34,264 bases of DNA from Myxococcales bacterium (GTDB lineage: Bacteria > Myxococcota_A > UBA9160 > SMWR01), in contig JACZVU010000010.1 of NCBI GenBank assembly GCA_022572485.1, positions 1 to 34,264 of the forward strand, read 5' to 3'. The notes beneath the pieces are model-generated. The model did not search any database. It saw only the letters and a program-made list of their open reading frames with translations, and was not told the origin of the DNA. Below, one piece after another: positions 16,119-27,861 of the stretch (position 1 is its first letter; each line of letters starts with the position of its first letter). The position numbers and the translations under genes are program-made.

Positions 16119-16979
16119 ATGGCCATCCGAAAGATTGGTATATCGCTCAAATCCGACCAGCTTCGACTCGGAGCGCTGTTGCGGGATCTCGCGAAATGGC
16201 TGCAGGAGCGCGGCGTCGAATTGCTGCTGGGGCCCGAAGCCTCGAAGGCATCGGGTCTGCCTGGGATGCCGCGCAGCGAACTCGCCGGCCAGGTCGATCT
16301 GATGATCGTCCTCGGGGGTGACGGCACGCTGCTCGCCGTCGCGCGTGCGATCGGTGGACGCGCCGTTCCCATTCTCGGCGTGAATCTCGGGACGCTCGGT
16401 TATCTGGCCGAAATTTCGCTCGACGAACTCTTCCCGACGTTGGAACAGGTGCTCGCAGGCCATCTTCGAACCGAAACCCGCATGCGGCTCGATGTTCACG
16501 CGGAGCGCGACGGCCGCGAAATCGGCCATTACCTGGCGCTCAACGACGCGGTCATCGCCAGGACCGCGCTGTCCCGGATGATCGACCTGCAGACTTGGGC
16601 GGACGACGTCGAAGTCACCACCTACCACGGAGACGGGGTGATCGCTGCGACGCCGACGGGCTCGTCGGCTTATTCGCTCTCGGCGGGGGGGCCGCTCTTG
16701 TTGCCCGGCATTGGTGCGATTGTGCTGACACCGATCTGCCCCCATGCGCTCACCCAGCGCCCAATCGTGTTGCCAAAGGCGTGCCGGCTGGCGATCAACG
16801 TGCTCGATATGCGTGGAGGCGAGGTGCACCTCACCGTCGATGGTCAGGTGGGCTGCGAGCTCCAGGAGGGAGATCGGGTCACCGTGTGTGCCTCCAAGCG
16901 GCCGTTGCAGATGCTCGTTCCCGCGGATCGAAATCGCTTCGAGGTGATGCGGAACAAGTTGCGCTGGGGCACGCGTTGA
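16119..16979 (+). CDS. nadK: NAD kinase
   Basis: The enzyme phosphorylates NAD to NADP. At 286 aa it has bacterial size. Motifs: VLGGDGTLLAVAR with the catalytic Asp of GGDG, GVNLGTLGYLAEI, the LNDAVI block, and GDGVIAATPTGSSAYSLSAGGP for NAD binding. ATG 16119 is taken because the kinase fold starts there (MAIRKIGISLKSDQ); the open frame extends further upstream over rarA. It shares four bases with recN (TTGA), so the two are translationally coupled. nadK-recN adjacency is common in bacteria. Confidence 0.95.
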   Translation: MAIRKIGISLKSDQLRLGALLRDLAKWLQERGVELLLGPEASKASGLPGMPRSELAGQVDLMIVLGGDGTLLAVARAIGGRAVPILGVNLGTLGYLAEISLDELFPTLEQVLAGHLRTETRMRLDVHAERDGREIGHYLALNDAVIARTALSRMIDLQTWADDVEVTTYHGDGVIAATPTGSSAYSLSAGGPLLLPGIGAIVLTPICPHALTQRPIVLPKACRLAINVLDMRGGEVHLTVDGQVGCELQEGDRVTVCASKRPLQMLVPADRNRFEVMRNKLRWGTR

Positions 16980-18676
16980 TCGAGACGCTGCGGATCGAGA
17001 ATCTCGCGATCGTCGAGAACGAGGAGATCGAGTTCAGCGCGGGCCTCAACGTGCTCACAGGAGAGACCGGAGCCGGCAAGTCGATCGTACTGGGTGCCCT
17101 GTCGCTGTTGGCGGGTTCGCGGGCGTCCCCTCAGGTGGTTCGCGAAGGCTGCGACAAAGCGGTCGTCGAGGCGGTCTTCCGCACCGACCACCTGCCGGAC
17201 CTCGAGTCGCGCCTGGAGGCGCTCGGCCTTGTCGCAGACGAACACGAACTCGTTGTCCAGCGCACCGTCCAGCGTGGCGGCCGCAGCCGCGTGCGCGTGG
17301 CCGGGCAGCTGATACCGGTTGCGGTGCTCGCAGAATTGTTTTCGGGGCGCATCGAAATCTCGAGCCAACACGATTCGCAGTCGCTGTTGCGGACGGAGTT
17401 TCACGGTCGGCTGCTCGATACCGCTGCGGGGCTCCTGCCGCTGCGTGGCGCCGTCGCCGAGCGATACGCGAAGCTGCGCGCACTGGATGACGAGCTCGCC
17501 GAATTTCGTGCTGCGGAGATGGAACGCGAGAGACGGCGGGATTTCCTGTCCTTCCAGGTCGGCGAAATCAACGACGCGCAACTCGACGCCGCTGAGATCG
17601 AGGCGCTGCGCGCTGAGCGTTCGCGTCTCGCCCATGCGGAGCGCTTGCGCGAAGAGGCTTCCGCAGTGCTGGCGCTCTTGGCGGGCGATTTCGGAGGCTC
17701 TGAGATTTCCAATGCTGCGGATCTCGTGGACGAGGCGATCCGGCGGTTGGAGGGCATCGAGGCCCTCGACCCCCAACTCGCGCCGCTGCTCGCCGGATTG
17801 CGCGCGGCCCGGGAAGGTCTGCGGGACACCGCGACGGAAATCGAACGCTACGGGGCGGGCATCGAGGCGGACCCTGCGCGCCTCGCGGCGCTCGATGAGC
17901 GGCTCGCCCAGATCGAAGTCCTGCAGCGTAAATACGGAGGCTCGATCGAAGAGGTTCTCCGTTTTCGAAGCGCTGCCGCCGCCGAGCTCGAAGGGCTCGA
18001 GAGCGCAAGCGAGCGCGCGCAGTCGATGGGTGAGCTGCGAGCGCAACAGGTGACGCAACTCGAGGCCGACGCGAAGCGGCTGTCGCAGGGCCGACGGAAG
18101 GCTGGGCGGCGCTTGGGTGCTGCGGTTCAATCGGCGCTGCGGGAGCTGGCGATGCCCCAGGCGCGTTTCGAGTTGGCACTGGAGCCGGCGGCCGCACCCG
18201 ACGGAGCGCCCTGCGGGCCGAGTGGTTTTGAAACACCGGAGTTCCGGTTTTCAGCCAGCGCGCGCGGAGCGTTGCTGCCGCTGCGCCGGGTGGCGTCGGG
18301 CGGTGAACTCTCGCGTACCTTTCTCGCGATCAAATCCGCGCTCCGAGAGGCCGACGCGGGAATGGTGCTGGTCTTCGACGAAGTCGACGCCGGAATTGGC
18401 GGCCGCACTGCCGATCGGGTGGGGCGCTGCCTGGCCGAACTTGCCGGAAGGCATCAGGTTCTCTGCATCACCCACCTCCCGCAAATCGCCGCCTACGCGA
18501 GCGCTCATTTCCGGGTCGAGAAGCGCGAGGTGCAAGGGCGCCCATTGGCGCGTCTCTTGCGCGTGGAGGGCGCCGAACGCGTCGAGGAAATCGCGCGTAT
18601 GGCAGGGGGCGAAGAGGTTCGGGAATCCACCCGGCGCCACGCCCGCGAGCTGATTCGCTCGCGCTCCCCGCTCTAG
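16976..18676 (+). CDS. recN: DNA repair protein RecN
   Basis: RecN is an SMC-like ATPase acting early in double-strand break repair. The 566-aa protein has the N-terminal half of an ABC head, LIETLRIENLAIVENEEIEF, with Walker A GETGAGKS and the Q-loop ISSQHDSQSLL. Long coiled-coil arms (about 150-430) follow. The C-terminal half head has the signature VASGGELSR, Walker B MVLVFDEVDAGIGG and the His switch CITHLPQIA. The start is TTG 16976 inside the nadK stop (TTGA). No ATG or GTG fits, and the family's conserved N-terminus begins exactly there. Length matches E. coli RecN (553 aa). Confidence 0.95.
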   Translation: MIETLRIENLAIVENEEIEFSAGLNVLTGETGAGKSIVLGALSLLAGSRASPQVVREGCDKAVVEAVFRTDHLPDLESRLEALGLVADEHELVVQRTVQRGGRSRVRVAGQLIPVAVLAELFSGRIEISSQHDSQSLLRTEFHGRLLDTAAGLLPLRGAVAERYAKLRALDDELAEFRAAEMERERRRDFLSFQVGEINDAQLDAAEIEALRAERSRLAHAERLREEASAVLALLAGDFGGSEISNAADLVDEAIRRLEGIEALDPQLAPLLAGLRAAREGLRDTATEIERYGAGIEADPARLAALDERLAQIEVLQRKYGGSIEEVLRFRSAAAAELEGLESASERAQSMGELRAQQVTQLEADAKRLSQGRRKAGRRLGAAVQSALRELAMPQARFELALEPAAAPDGAPCGPSGFETPEFRFSASARGALLPLRRVASGGELSRTFLAIKSALREADAGMVLVFDEVDAGIGGRTADRVGRCLAELAGRHQVLCITHLPQIAAYASAHFRVEKREVQGRPLARLLRVEGAERVEEIARMAGGEEVRESTRRHARELIRSRSPL

Positions 18677-18832
18677 ACACACCCAACCCGACCCGATCCA
18701 CCCCTAGACACCCACCAGGCCCCGATCCACCCAGGTCCAGACGCCTCCCCGGCGCCCGCTCTGCTGCTGCCGCGCTCTGGGCCTCGGCTCGCGCCCATCC
18801 CCCTCTCTTCTCTCCCCAGGGGGATGAGAGGG
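18677..18832 (+). terminator. C-rich, hairpin-containing 3' region after recN
   Basis: Immediately after the recN stop the + strand is strongly C-rich and G-poor for about 60 nt and repeats CCCGATCCACCC twice, which resembles a Rho utilisation site. Further on, CATCCCCCT (18796-18804) pairs perfectly with AGGGGGATG (18818-18826). A competing stem is CCCTCTC (18801-18807) with GAGAGGG (18826-18832). There is no T run, so Rho-dependent termination is the likelier reading. The rest of the 257-bp gap before the FHA gene shows nothing recognisable. Confidence 0.35.
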
Positions 18833-18933
18833 AGGTCAAGCCGGCCGCGAAAACCTCCGATCAGGGTCTGGAGGGCTTGGCCCATGGATTCGCCTGTGCG
18901 CCCGGTCACTCATTGTAGGCCGAGGTTGGGTCG

Positions 18934-19296
18934 ATGTTCAGGAAGGCTGGGGTAACCGCTGTGGTGGAGCAACGAGAACTCGCTGGGCCGGTCCCTTCGG
19001 GGGCTTTAGTCCGGGTCATGCACGGATTTTTTGAAGGGCTCGAGCTTCCGGTTGACCGCGATTGGATGGTGGTCGGACGGGGGCGCGGCGCGGATCTCCT
19101 GATCACCGAGCCGACGATTTCCAGGGCCCACGCGGCCATCGGCTTCGATGGTGAAGCGTTCTTCGTGGAGGACCTCGGCAGCACCAATGGAACGTCCGTC
19201 AATGGCAAGCGGAAGCCTCGGGCGCCGCTCAACAGCGGGGATGAGATCCAGCTCGGCAAATTGCGCCTGCGGGTGACACTGCCCAGCGTGCGTTGA
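18934..19296 (+). CDS. Small FHA-domain protein
   Basis: This is essentially a single forkhead-associated domain of 120 aa, which reads phosphothreonine on partner proteins. The hallmark residues are present: VVGRGRGADLLI, then TISRAHAAI with the conserved Ser-Arg-x-His, then EDLGSTNGTSVNG. There is no second domain or membrane segment, so it probably serves as an adaptor. ATG 18934 is assumed; GTG 18961 or ATG 19018 would also keep the domain. It lies 39 nt before the M23 peptidase gene and is probably cotranscribed. The window also encodes a Ser/Thr kinase far to the left, but nothing links the two directly. Confidence 0.85.
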   Translation: MFRKAGVTAVVEQRELAGPVPSGALVRVMHGFFEGLELPVDRDWMVVGRGRGADLLITEPTISRAHAAIGFDGEAFFVEDLGSTNGTSVNGKRKPRAPLNSGDEIQLGKLRLRVTLPSVR

Positions 19297-19308
19297 AAGC
19301 GACCGGGC

Positions 19309-19338
19309 GAGAGGGCATGAATGGAGAGGGCATGAATG
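19309..19338 (+). repeat. 15-bp tandem duplication over the M23 gene's start region
   Basis: GAGAGGGCATGAATG occurs twice head to tail (19309-19323, 19324-19338). Each copy holds a purine-rich Shine-Dalgarno-like GAGAGGG and an ATG. The second ATG (19336) is the gene start. The first (19321) opens a four-codon frame, MERA, whose TGA (19333-19335) directly abuts that start. The duplication thus repeats the whole initiation site. Confidence 0.9.
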
Positions 19339-20310
19339 GATAGTTATTCGATAATCGTGGTGGGGGAAGAGACCGCGCCGGTTCGGCGTTTCGAGATCCG
19401 CAAGGTTTTCGTTCGACGGCTGATCTGGTGCGCGGCTGTCGGGGCCGTGCTGCTGACCGTGTGTCTTGGCGATTACATTCGCGTGCGGATCACTTACGCT
19501 GAACTCGGTCGGCTGCGCGTCGAGGTCACCGAACAGCGGAATCAGATCGAAAGCTTTGATGCGACGCTCAATGGCGTTCGCTCGACGCTCGCCAACATCG
19601 GTGAATTCGAGCGCAAGGTGCGCATCATCGCGAATCTGCCCGGCTCTGCGGCGACCGGCGGCGAAGAGATCGCCGAGGTCGGTGTCGATTCGCCAGAACC
19701 TGAACCGCAGCTGGGCGGCTCCGGAGCCTCAGCACCGGCTGCGGCCCCGCTGCCGGATGCCCCTTCTGAACGACAATCGCGGATCGAGGTCGGCTCTGGC
19801 GAGTCTCTGATCGTGGCGTGGCAGCGCCGCGCGGAGCAGCTCGGAGAGCTGGCCAGTTCCCGGGAGCATTCGCTCGCGGAGCTCGCGGATCGGCTCGAGA
19901 GCAAGCGCGCGCACCTGGCCGCGACGCCTGCCATCTGGCCCACCAAGGGCTGGCTGACCTCGAGGTTCGGCACGCGCATATCGCCCTTTACGAACCAGAA
20001 GCAATTCCACGCCGGGATCGACATCGCGGGCGAACGCGGGACGGACGTCATCGCACCGGCCCAGGGCAAGGTGGTGTTCTCCGGCAATCGCGGACCGCTT
20101 GGCAAGAGCATCATCATCGACCACGGCTACGGGGTGCGAACCCAATACGGTCACAATGACGCTCTCTACGTCAAGACTGATGAAACCGTCCAGCGCGGTC
20201 AGCGAATCGCGTCATTGGGCAACAGCGGTCGCAGCACGGGGCCCCACCTACACTACGTGGTCGAAGTGAAGGGCAAGGCGGTCAATCCGCTCGACTACAT
20301 CTTCGACTAA
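19336..20310 (+). CDS. Membrane-anchored M23 (LytM/NlpD-type) peptidase
   Basis: This 324-aa protein has a short cytoplasmic tail, one transmembrane helix (about 29-46, LIWCAAVGAVLLTVCLGDYI), a periplasmic coiled coil with a Pro/Ala-rich linker (about 55-190), and a C-terminal M23 domain. Zinc ligands are visible as HAGIDIA (H...D) and GPHLHYVVE (HxH), and SRFGTRISPF opens the domain, so it could be catalytically active on peptidoglycan cross-bridges. Some family members instead activate amidases. In related genomes this type of gene often sits just before secA, as here, 481 bp away. The start is ATG 19336 within the tandem duplication. Confidence 0.9.
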   Translation: MDSYSIIVVGEETAPVRRFEIRKVFVRRLIWCAAVGAVLLTVCLGDYIRVRITYAELGRLRVEVTEQRNQIESFDATLNGVRSTLANIGEFERKVRIIANLPGSAATGGEEIAEVGVDSPEPEPQLGGSGASAPAAAPLPDAPSERQSRIEVGSGESLIVAWQRRAEQLGELASSREHSLAELADRLESKRAHLAATPAIWPTKGWLTSRFGTRISPFTNQKQFHAGIDIAGERGTDVIAPAQGKVVFSGNRGPLGKSIIIDHGYGVRTQYGHNDALYVKTDETVQRGQRIASLGNSGRSTGPHLHYVVEVKGKAVNPLDYIFD

Positions 20311-20791
20311 GAGCGCGATATGGGGTTTGAGCGCGAGGGCCACTCGTCACCGCACCCGGGCAACCAACCCTCGCGGAGGCGTTCAAGCGGCCGGGTGAAA
20401 CACTCCGCCTGCAAAGATACCGTGTCCATTGGGGACGGTGTTGAGCACATGATTCAGCACGTGGAGGTCTACTTTGGGGAGCCGGAGGGAAGGGCCACTC
20501 GCTCCAACCCCATGTCGCTCGTAACCCTTCCCCCCGGCTCCCCAGCGAATTTATTGCTAGCGCGTGAAAGAGAACCGCCGCACTTGGCGGCCTGACCTGG
20601 GTCGCTGTGGATGACGGTCGCTGCGTCTGCTGGCCGACGTTGTTCGATGGCCTCCTCTCACTGCACCCGGGCAGCCGGCTTTGCTCGAGACCCCTCGATT
20701 CGGGCTCCGCGCTGGCCTTCATTGGCTCGCGGGCGGCGCTTTCGTACACTGATTCAGCACGACTCACCCCCCGGGAGATTGCGCGCCTCAA
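20311..20791. other. 481-bp gap before secA with long hairpin and direct repeat
   Basis: No convincing gene is present; the 91-codon frame from 20320 has no protein-like character. A 19-bp inverted repeat with one A/C mismatch spans 20476-20494 and 20525-20543 (arms GGGGAGCCGGAGGGAAGGG and its near complement, 30-nt loop). The AT-rich AGCGAATTTATTGC follows. It could terminate the M23 transcript, though the T run is poor. The 12-mer TGATTCAGCACG occurs at 20450-20461 and 20750-20761, exactly 300 bp apart, flanking the hairpin. A secA promoter is expected here but could not be chosen. Confidence 0.5.
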
Positions 20792-23545
<2,754 letters not shown>

Positions 23546-23559
23546 TTGCGCGACTCGAC

Positions 23560-24759
23560 GTGAAGCCCGCCGCCTTGCTTCGCGTTCCAGGCTTCAAGGC
23601 CGCAGGGGTCCACTGCGGCGTCAAAGAAGCCGGGTTCGATCTCGCCCTGATCGCGAGCGACGCCCCGGCTCGCGTGGCGGGTGTGTTCACGCAATCGACC
23701 GTCGTGGGTGCTCCTGTCCAGCTCTCGCGCGACCGCGTCCAAGCGGGTTGCGCGCGCGCCGTGGTCGTCAACAGCGGGGTGGCGAACGTCGCGATGGGCG
23801 CGCAGGGCCTGCGCGATGCGGCCGAGATGGCGCAGTGCGCCGCAACGGCGATCGGTGTTTCGGCGAGGCAAGTGCTCGTCGCATCGACGGGCCTCATCGG
23901 TGCGCGTTTGCCGATGCCCCGCATTCGGCGGGGCATTCGCGCTGCGGCAGACGGGTTGGAAGAGTCGGGCATGCGGGATGCGGCCGAAGCCATCCGGACC
24001 ACCGACACCTTTGCGAAGACCGCCGTGGCGACCGCGGATGTGGGCGGTTGTGAAGTCACAGTAGCCGGGATCGCCAAGGGATCGGGAATGATCGAACCGA
24101 ATATGGCGACGCTGCTCGCCTTCCTCATGACCGACGCAGCGGTTGCGGCTCCCTTTTTGAGCCGCGTACTGCGCGACGCAACGAACGCTGGTTTCAACCG
24201 TGTGAGCGTCGACGGAGAGACATCGACGAGCGACATGGCCCTGCTCTTCGCCAACGGCGTTGCGCGCAATCGCGAATTGCGCAGCCCTCGCAGCCCTGGT
24301 GCTGCGGCGTTCGAAGCTGCAATTGGGAAGGTTGTCATCGCGCTGACCCGCGACATCGCGCGGGACGGAGAGGGTGCCACGAAACTCGTGACGGTCCGCG
24401 TCGAGGGCGCCGCAAACGGTGCCGATGCAGAGCGGGCGGCTCGCCGAATCGCCAACTCAGTGCTCGTGAAGACCGCGCTTTTCGGGGGTGACGCCAACTG
24501 GGGACGGATCCTGCAAACGGTCGGCGCCGCCCGGGTTTGCTTGAAACTCGACCGCGCGGTGGTGCGGCTCGGCGGGGTGACGGTCTTTCGGGCCGGCGTC
24601 TCTGCGGGGCCCGCGGCGCGCAGGAGGGCCGCCCGAAAGCTTCAAGCGCCCGAGGTGGAGGTGGCGATCGATCTCGGCGCCGGTCGGGCAACCGCGCAGC
24701 TCTGGACCTGCGACCTGAGTTACGACTACGTGAAGATCAACGCCGAGTACACGACTTGA
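23560..24759 (+). CDS. argJ: Arginine biosynthesis bifunctional protein ArgJ
   Basis: ArgJ transfers the acetyl group from N-acetylornithine to glutamate (and, in bifunctional forms, from acetyl-CoA), recycling acetyl in arginine synthesis. It self-cleaves before a Thr in KGSGMIEPNMATLL; from GTG 23560 this is Thr184. The N-terminus VPGFKAAGVHCGVKEAG, the oxyanion STGLIG and the C-terminal DLSYDYVKINAEYTT are typical. The start is uncertain. GTG 23560 lacks a Shine-Dalgarno. ATT 23545, at the secA stop, has CGGAG upstream, and GTG 23527 or 23500 would overlap secA. The usual NSGNANA motif reads NSGVANV here. It is probably cotranscribed with secA. Confidence 0.93.
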   Translation: MKPAALLRVPGFKAAGVHCGVKEAGFDLALIASDAPARVAGVFTQSTVVGAPVQLSRDRVQAGCARAVVVNSGVANVAMGAQGLRDAAEMAQCAATAIGVSARQVLVASTGLIGARLPMPRIRRGIRAAADGLEESGMRDAAEAIRTTDTFAKTAVATADVGGCEVTVAGIAKGSGMIEPNMATLLAFLMTDAAVAAPFLSRVLRDATNAGFNRVSVDGETSTSDMALLFANGVARNRELRSPRSPGAAAFEAAIGKVVIALTRDIARDGEGATKLVTVRVEGAANGADAERAARRIANSVLVKTALFGGDANWGRILQTVGAARVCLKLDRAVVRLGGVTVFRAGVSAGPAARRRAARKLQAPEVEVAIDLGAGRATAQLWTCDLSYDYVKINAEYTT

Positions 24760-24978
24760 AGTGGGGTGGGTGAGCCGGAGGCGGCTTGTGTCCGGCGCTG
24801 GGCGGGCTGTTTGCAGCCGGATAGCCGGAGCCTGCGGACTCTGCTAACCCTTGGACAAATCACACGTTCCAGGTCTGCCCCTGCGGTGCCCTGACACTTG
24901 CGGACGGAGTCTCGTCGGAGGTCAGCGGTTGGGGAACGATGGACTGGGGCGGACGCGCAACCGCGAAGGAGAGTAAGC

Positions 24979-26079
24979 ATGGCCGATTTGACGGCTGAGC
25001 CGCCGGCTTCCGCCGAAGCCGGGAGTGCCCCCCCCGCAAACACCGCAGAGCCCCGCGCTGCAGGGGCCAAAGCAAGCGCCGCCGCTGTTCGCGCGGCTGG
25101 CGATACGCAAGTTACGATGCAGGAATTGATGGAGGCCGGAGTCCACTTCGGTCACCAGACCCATCGCTGGAATCCTCGAATGAAGCGCTACCTCTTCGGG
25201 GAGCGCAACGGTGTCCACATCATCAACCTCGATCTGACACTGCCGCGATTCCGTGAAGGCCTCGATTTCGTTCGGGACATCGTCGCTGGAGGCGGCAAGG
25301 TGCTCTTCGTTGGCACCAAGCGACAGGCCCAGGCGCCGATCAAGCTCGAGGCCGAGCGTGCCAATCAGTATTTCGTCAACAACCGCTGGCTCGGCGGGAT
25401 GATGACCAACTTCAAGACCGTCAAAAAATCGATCGAGCGCTTCAAGCAGATGCTCGAAGTTCTTGGAGACGAGGAGAAGTTGGCGGAATTCTCGAAGAAG
25501 GATCTCGCCCGGATGAATCGGCAGGTCGAAAAATACCGGAAGTCCCTCGACGGAATTCGGGGAATGGTCCGTCTTCCACAGGCCCTATTCGTCCTCGATG
25601 TGAATTGTGAATCGATCGCAGTCAAGGAGGCGCGTCGCTTGTCGATCCCGATCGTCTCCGTGGTCGACTCGAATTGCGACCCGTTGGATATCGACTTCGT
25701 CATTCCGGGCAACGACGACTCGATTCGCGCAATCCAGCTCTACTGCTCCAAGATGGCGAATGCCTGCCTGGAGGGCGAGGTGATCCACAACGATCGCATC
25801 CAGAGCCAGGAGGCCGAGAAGGAAAAGGCGACGGCGAAAGGGCCGGCCAAGGGCGAGAAGAGCGGAGCCCGATCGGGCCGTGTGGTGGTCGAAATCAAGA
25901 ATCCGCCGCGGCGCGGTCGAGTTGCGGCATTGGCCGCCGAGAAGCGCGGCGCGGAGCAGAAAACCGCGCTCGCGGGTACGACCGCCGCTGAGCAGAAAAC
26001 CGCGCTCGCGGATACGACCGCTGCTGAGCCCGAGAAGACCGAGGACACTGCGCCGCGCAAAACCCCTGAAGGTGCCTGA
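24979..26079 (+). CDS. rpsB: 30S ribosomal protein S2 with terminal extensions
   Basis: The S2 core begins near residue 45 ([21 protein letters not shown]) and ends near 268 ([15 protein letters not shown]), with [16 protein letters not shown] and [12 protein letters not shown] between. A 44-residue Ala/Pro-rich segment precedes the core and about 98 charged and Ala/Thr-rich residues follow it, so the 366-aa protein is about half again the usual 230-260 aa. The start is ATG 24979 with AAGGAGAG 5 nt upstream. The 219-bp gap before it should hold the promoter and any autoregulatory leader, but none could be picked with confidence. rpsB opens the tsf-pyrH-frr-uppS-dxr-rseP-tsaB run. Confidence 0.97.
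   Translation: MADLTAEPPASAEAGSAPPANTAEPRAAGAKASAAAVRAAGDTQVTMQELMEAGVHFGHQTHRWNPRMKRYLFGERNGVHIINLDLTLPRFREGLDFVRDIVAGGGKVLFVGTKRQAQAPIKLEAERANQYFVNNRWLGGMMTNFKTVKKSIERFKQMLEVLGDEEKLAEFSKKDLARMNRQVEKYRKSLDGIRGMVRLPQALFVLDVNCESIAVKEARRLSIPIVSVVDSNCDPLDIDFVIPGNDDSIRAIQLYCSKMANACLEGEVIHNDRIQSQEAEKEKATAKGPAKGEKSGARSGRVVVEIKNPPRRGRVAALAAEKRGAEQKTALAGTTAAEQKTALADTTAAEPEKTEDTAPRKTPEGA
25951..26022 (+). repeat. 36-bp tandem repeat in the rpsB 3' end
   Basis: Two in-frame 36-bp units (25951-25986, 25987-26022) encode [12 protein letters not shown] and [12 protein letters not shown], nearly identical at the DNA level. They lie in the low-complexity C-terminal tail of S2. The near identity suggests a recent duplication by slippage. 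Confidence 0.9.
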
Positions 26080-26193
26080 CACGCGCCGATTCGGGGCGGG
26101 TGAGATCCGACAGCGAGCGATCTGGATTCCGGCCCGCGTGTGGATCGAACGGAAATCGGCAATCGGAGCACGGAGACAATAGGGAGACGTTCG

Positions 26194-27075
26194 GTGGGTG
26201 AGGTTTCAGCAAAGTCGGTCAAGGATCTGCGCGACAAGACTGGCGCGGGCATGATGGATTGCAAGCGAGCGCTCGGAGACGCCGACGGCGAGATCGAAAA
26301 GGCCATCGAGTTGCTGCGCGAGCGCGGGCTTGCCAAAGCGGGTAAGCGCAGTGGGAGAGCGACCAGTGAAGGGGCCGTTTCGATTGCAATCGACGGTTCC
26401 GTCGCCGCGATGGTCGAAGTGGGTTGCGAGACGGATTTCGTCGCGCGCACAGATCTGTTTGTCGGGTTTGGTCAACAACTGGCGGAAACGGTTGCGAAGG
26501 ACGCAAGCATCGATAGCCTGGACTCGCTTCTCAAGGCATCGATCGACGGAGAGACGGTGGCCGACAAGGTGGCAGCCGCAATCAGCCGATTGGGCGAGAA
26601 CATCATCGTCAAGCGTGTGACGCGCCTCAACGCGGGAGCTTCCGGTATCGCGGGTGGATACGTTCACGCGGGCGGCAACCTCGGCGTCGTCGTCACGCTC
26701 GCTACCGAGGGCTCGGGTGCTGAGATCGAAACCCTCGCCAAGGATCTTGCCATGCACGTGGCGGCCGCCGACCCGAGCCCGCTCGCAGTGGACCGCTCGG
26801 GCATCGATCCCGCCCTCATCGATTCGGAGCGTTCGATCTATCGCAACCAGGCCCTCCAGAGTGGAAAACCCGAAGGGGTGGTGGAGAAGATCGTCGAGGG
26901 CCGGATCAAAAAGTACCTCTCGGAAGTTTGTCTGGTCGAGCAGGCGTTCGTCAAAGATTCGGATCGAACGGTCGGCGATCTGCTGCGCGACGTTGGGGCT
27001 GAGGTGCACGCTGAGATCGCTGTGAACGAATATCAGCGCTACAAGCTCGGCGAAGGAGACGCGGGGGAGGCGTGA
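26194..27075 (+). CDS. tsf: Elongation factor Ts
   Basis: EF-Ts exchanges GDP for GTP on EF-Tu. The 293-aa protein begins with the UBA-like N domain [24 protein letters not shown] and continues with the core motif [13 protein letters not shown] and the C-terminal [14 protein letters not shown] block. GTG 26194 follows AGGGAG by 7 nt. An upstream in-frame ATG (26140) would add 18 residues ahead of the conserved N-terminus and is less likely. The last four bases overlap pyrH (GTGA). Confidence 0.97.
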   Translation: MGEVSAKSVKDLRDKTGAGMMDCKRALGDADGEIEKAIELLRERGLAKAGKRSGRATSEGAVSIAIDGSVAAMVEVGCETDFVARTDLFVGFGQQLAETVAKDASIDSLDSLLKASIDGETVADKVAAAISRLGENIIVKRVTRLNAGASGIAGGYVHAGGNLGVVVTLATEGSGAEIETLAKDLAMHVAAADPSPLAVDRSGIDPALIDSERSIYRNQALQSGKPEGVVEKIVEGRIKKYLSEVCLVEQAFVKDSDRTVGDLLRDVGAEVHAEIAVNEYQRYKLGEGDAGEA

Positions 27076-27788
27076 AGGCCGCCTATCGAAGGTTGCTCAT
27101 CAAACTTTCCGGCGGCCAGCTCGCCGGCGAGAATGGATTTGGGATCAATCCGACCGTCATCGGGCGAACTGCGGCCGAAATTCGCGAGGTGCACGAACTC
27201 GGTATTCAAATCTGCGTGGTGGTAGGCGGTGGAAACATCATCCGGGGCATTACCGCAGCCGATGAAGGGATGGACCGGGCGATTGCCGATTACATGGGGA
27301 TGATGGCCAGCGTCATCAATGCGCTGGCTCTACAGGATGCGCTCGAAAAAGAAGGTCTCGACACCCGGGTTCAGTCCGCGATTGAGGTCAAGACCGTCGC
27401 CGAGGTTTACATCCGTCGTCGCGCGATCCGGCATCTGGAGAAGGGAAGGGTGGTTGTCTTCGCGGGCGGTACCGGGAACCCTTACTTCACCACGGACACT
27501 GCTGCGGTGCTGCGCGCCGCGGAGGTTCAAGCGGAGATCGTCTTGATGGCCAAGCAGGGCATCGATGGCGTCTACAGTGCGGATCCGAAATCCAATCCCG
27601 ACGCGATCCGCTACTCGCGGTTGACCTACGAAGAGGCGCTCATCAAAAACCTCCGGGTGATGGACCAGACTGCACTGGCGCTGTGTCGCGAGAACCAGCT
27701 GCCCGTCGTGGTGTTCGATATGGAAGAGGCCGGGAATCTCCAGAAGCTCGCTGCCGGCGAGGCGGTTGGTACACGGGTCGAAGATTAA
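27072..27788 (+). CDS. pyrH: UMP kinase
   Basis: The enzyme phosphorylates UMP to UDP for pyrimidine nucleotide synthesis; it belongs to the amino-acid kinase fold. The 238-aa protein has [20 protein letters not shown] (usually KLSGEALxG, so the Glu is replaced), [25 protein letters not shown] and [21 protein letters not shown]. The start GTG 27072 overlaps the tsf stop (GTGA). Its place between tsf and frr is the common bacterial order. Confidence 0.97.
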   Translation: MKAAYRRLLIKLSGGQLAGENGFGINPTVIGRTAAEIREVHELGIQICVVVGGGNIIRGITAADEGMDRAIADYMGMMASVINALALQDALEKEGLDTRVQSAIEVKTVAEVYIRRRAIRHLEKGRVVVFAGGTGNPYFTTDTAAVLRAAEVQAEIVLMAKQGIDGVYSADPKSNPDAIRYSRLTYEEALIKNLRVMDQTALALCRENQLPVVVFDMEEAGNLQKLAAGEAVGTRVED

Positions 27789-27861
27789 AGGCGCGCGAAC
27801 CCGGCAACTCGATCGAGTAGGCCCCTGGGCTTCGGGCCGAGAGCGAGAGGAATCATCCAGC

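Noticed and set aside
20320..20595. 91-codon frame in the gap before secA
   Set aside because: It crosses both arms of the long hairpin, has no Shine-Dalgarno or family match, and its composition is not coding-like.
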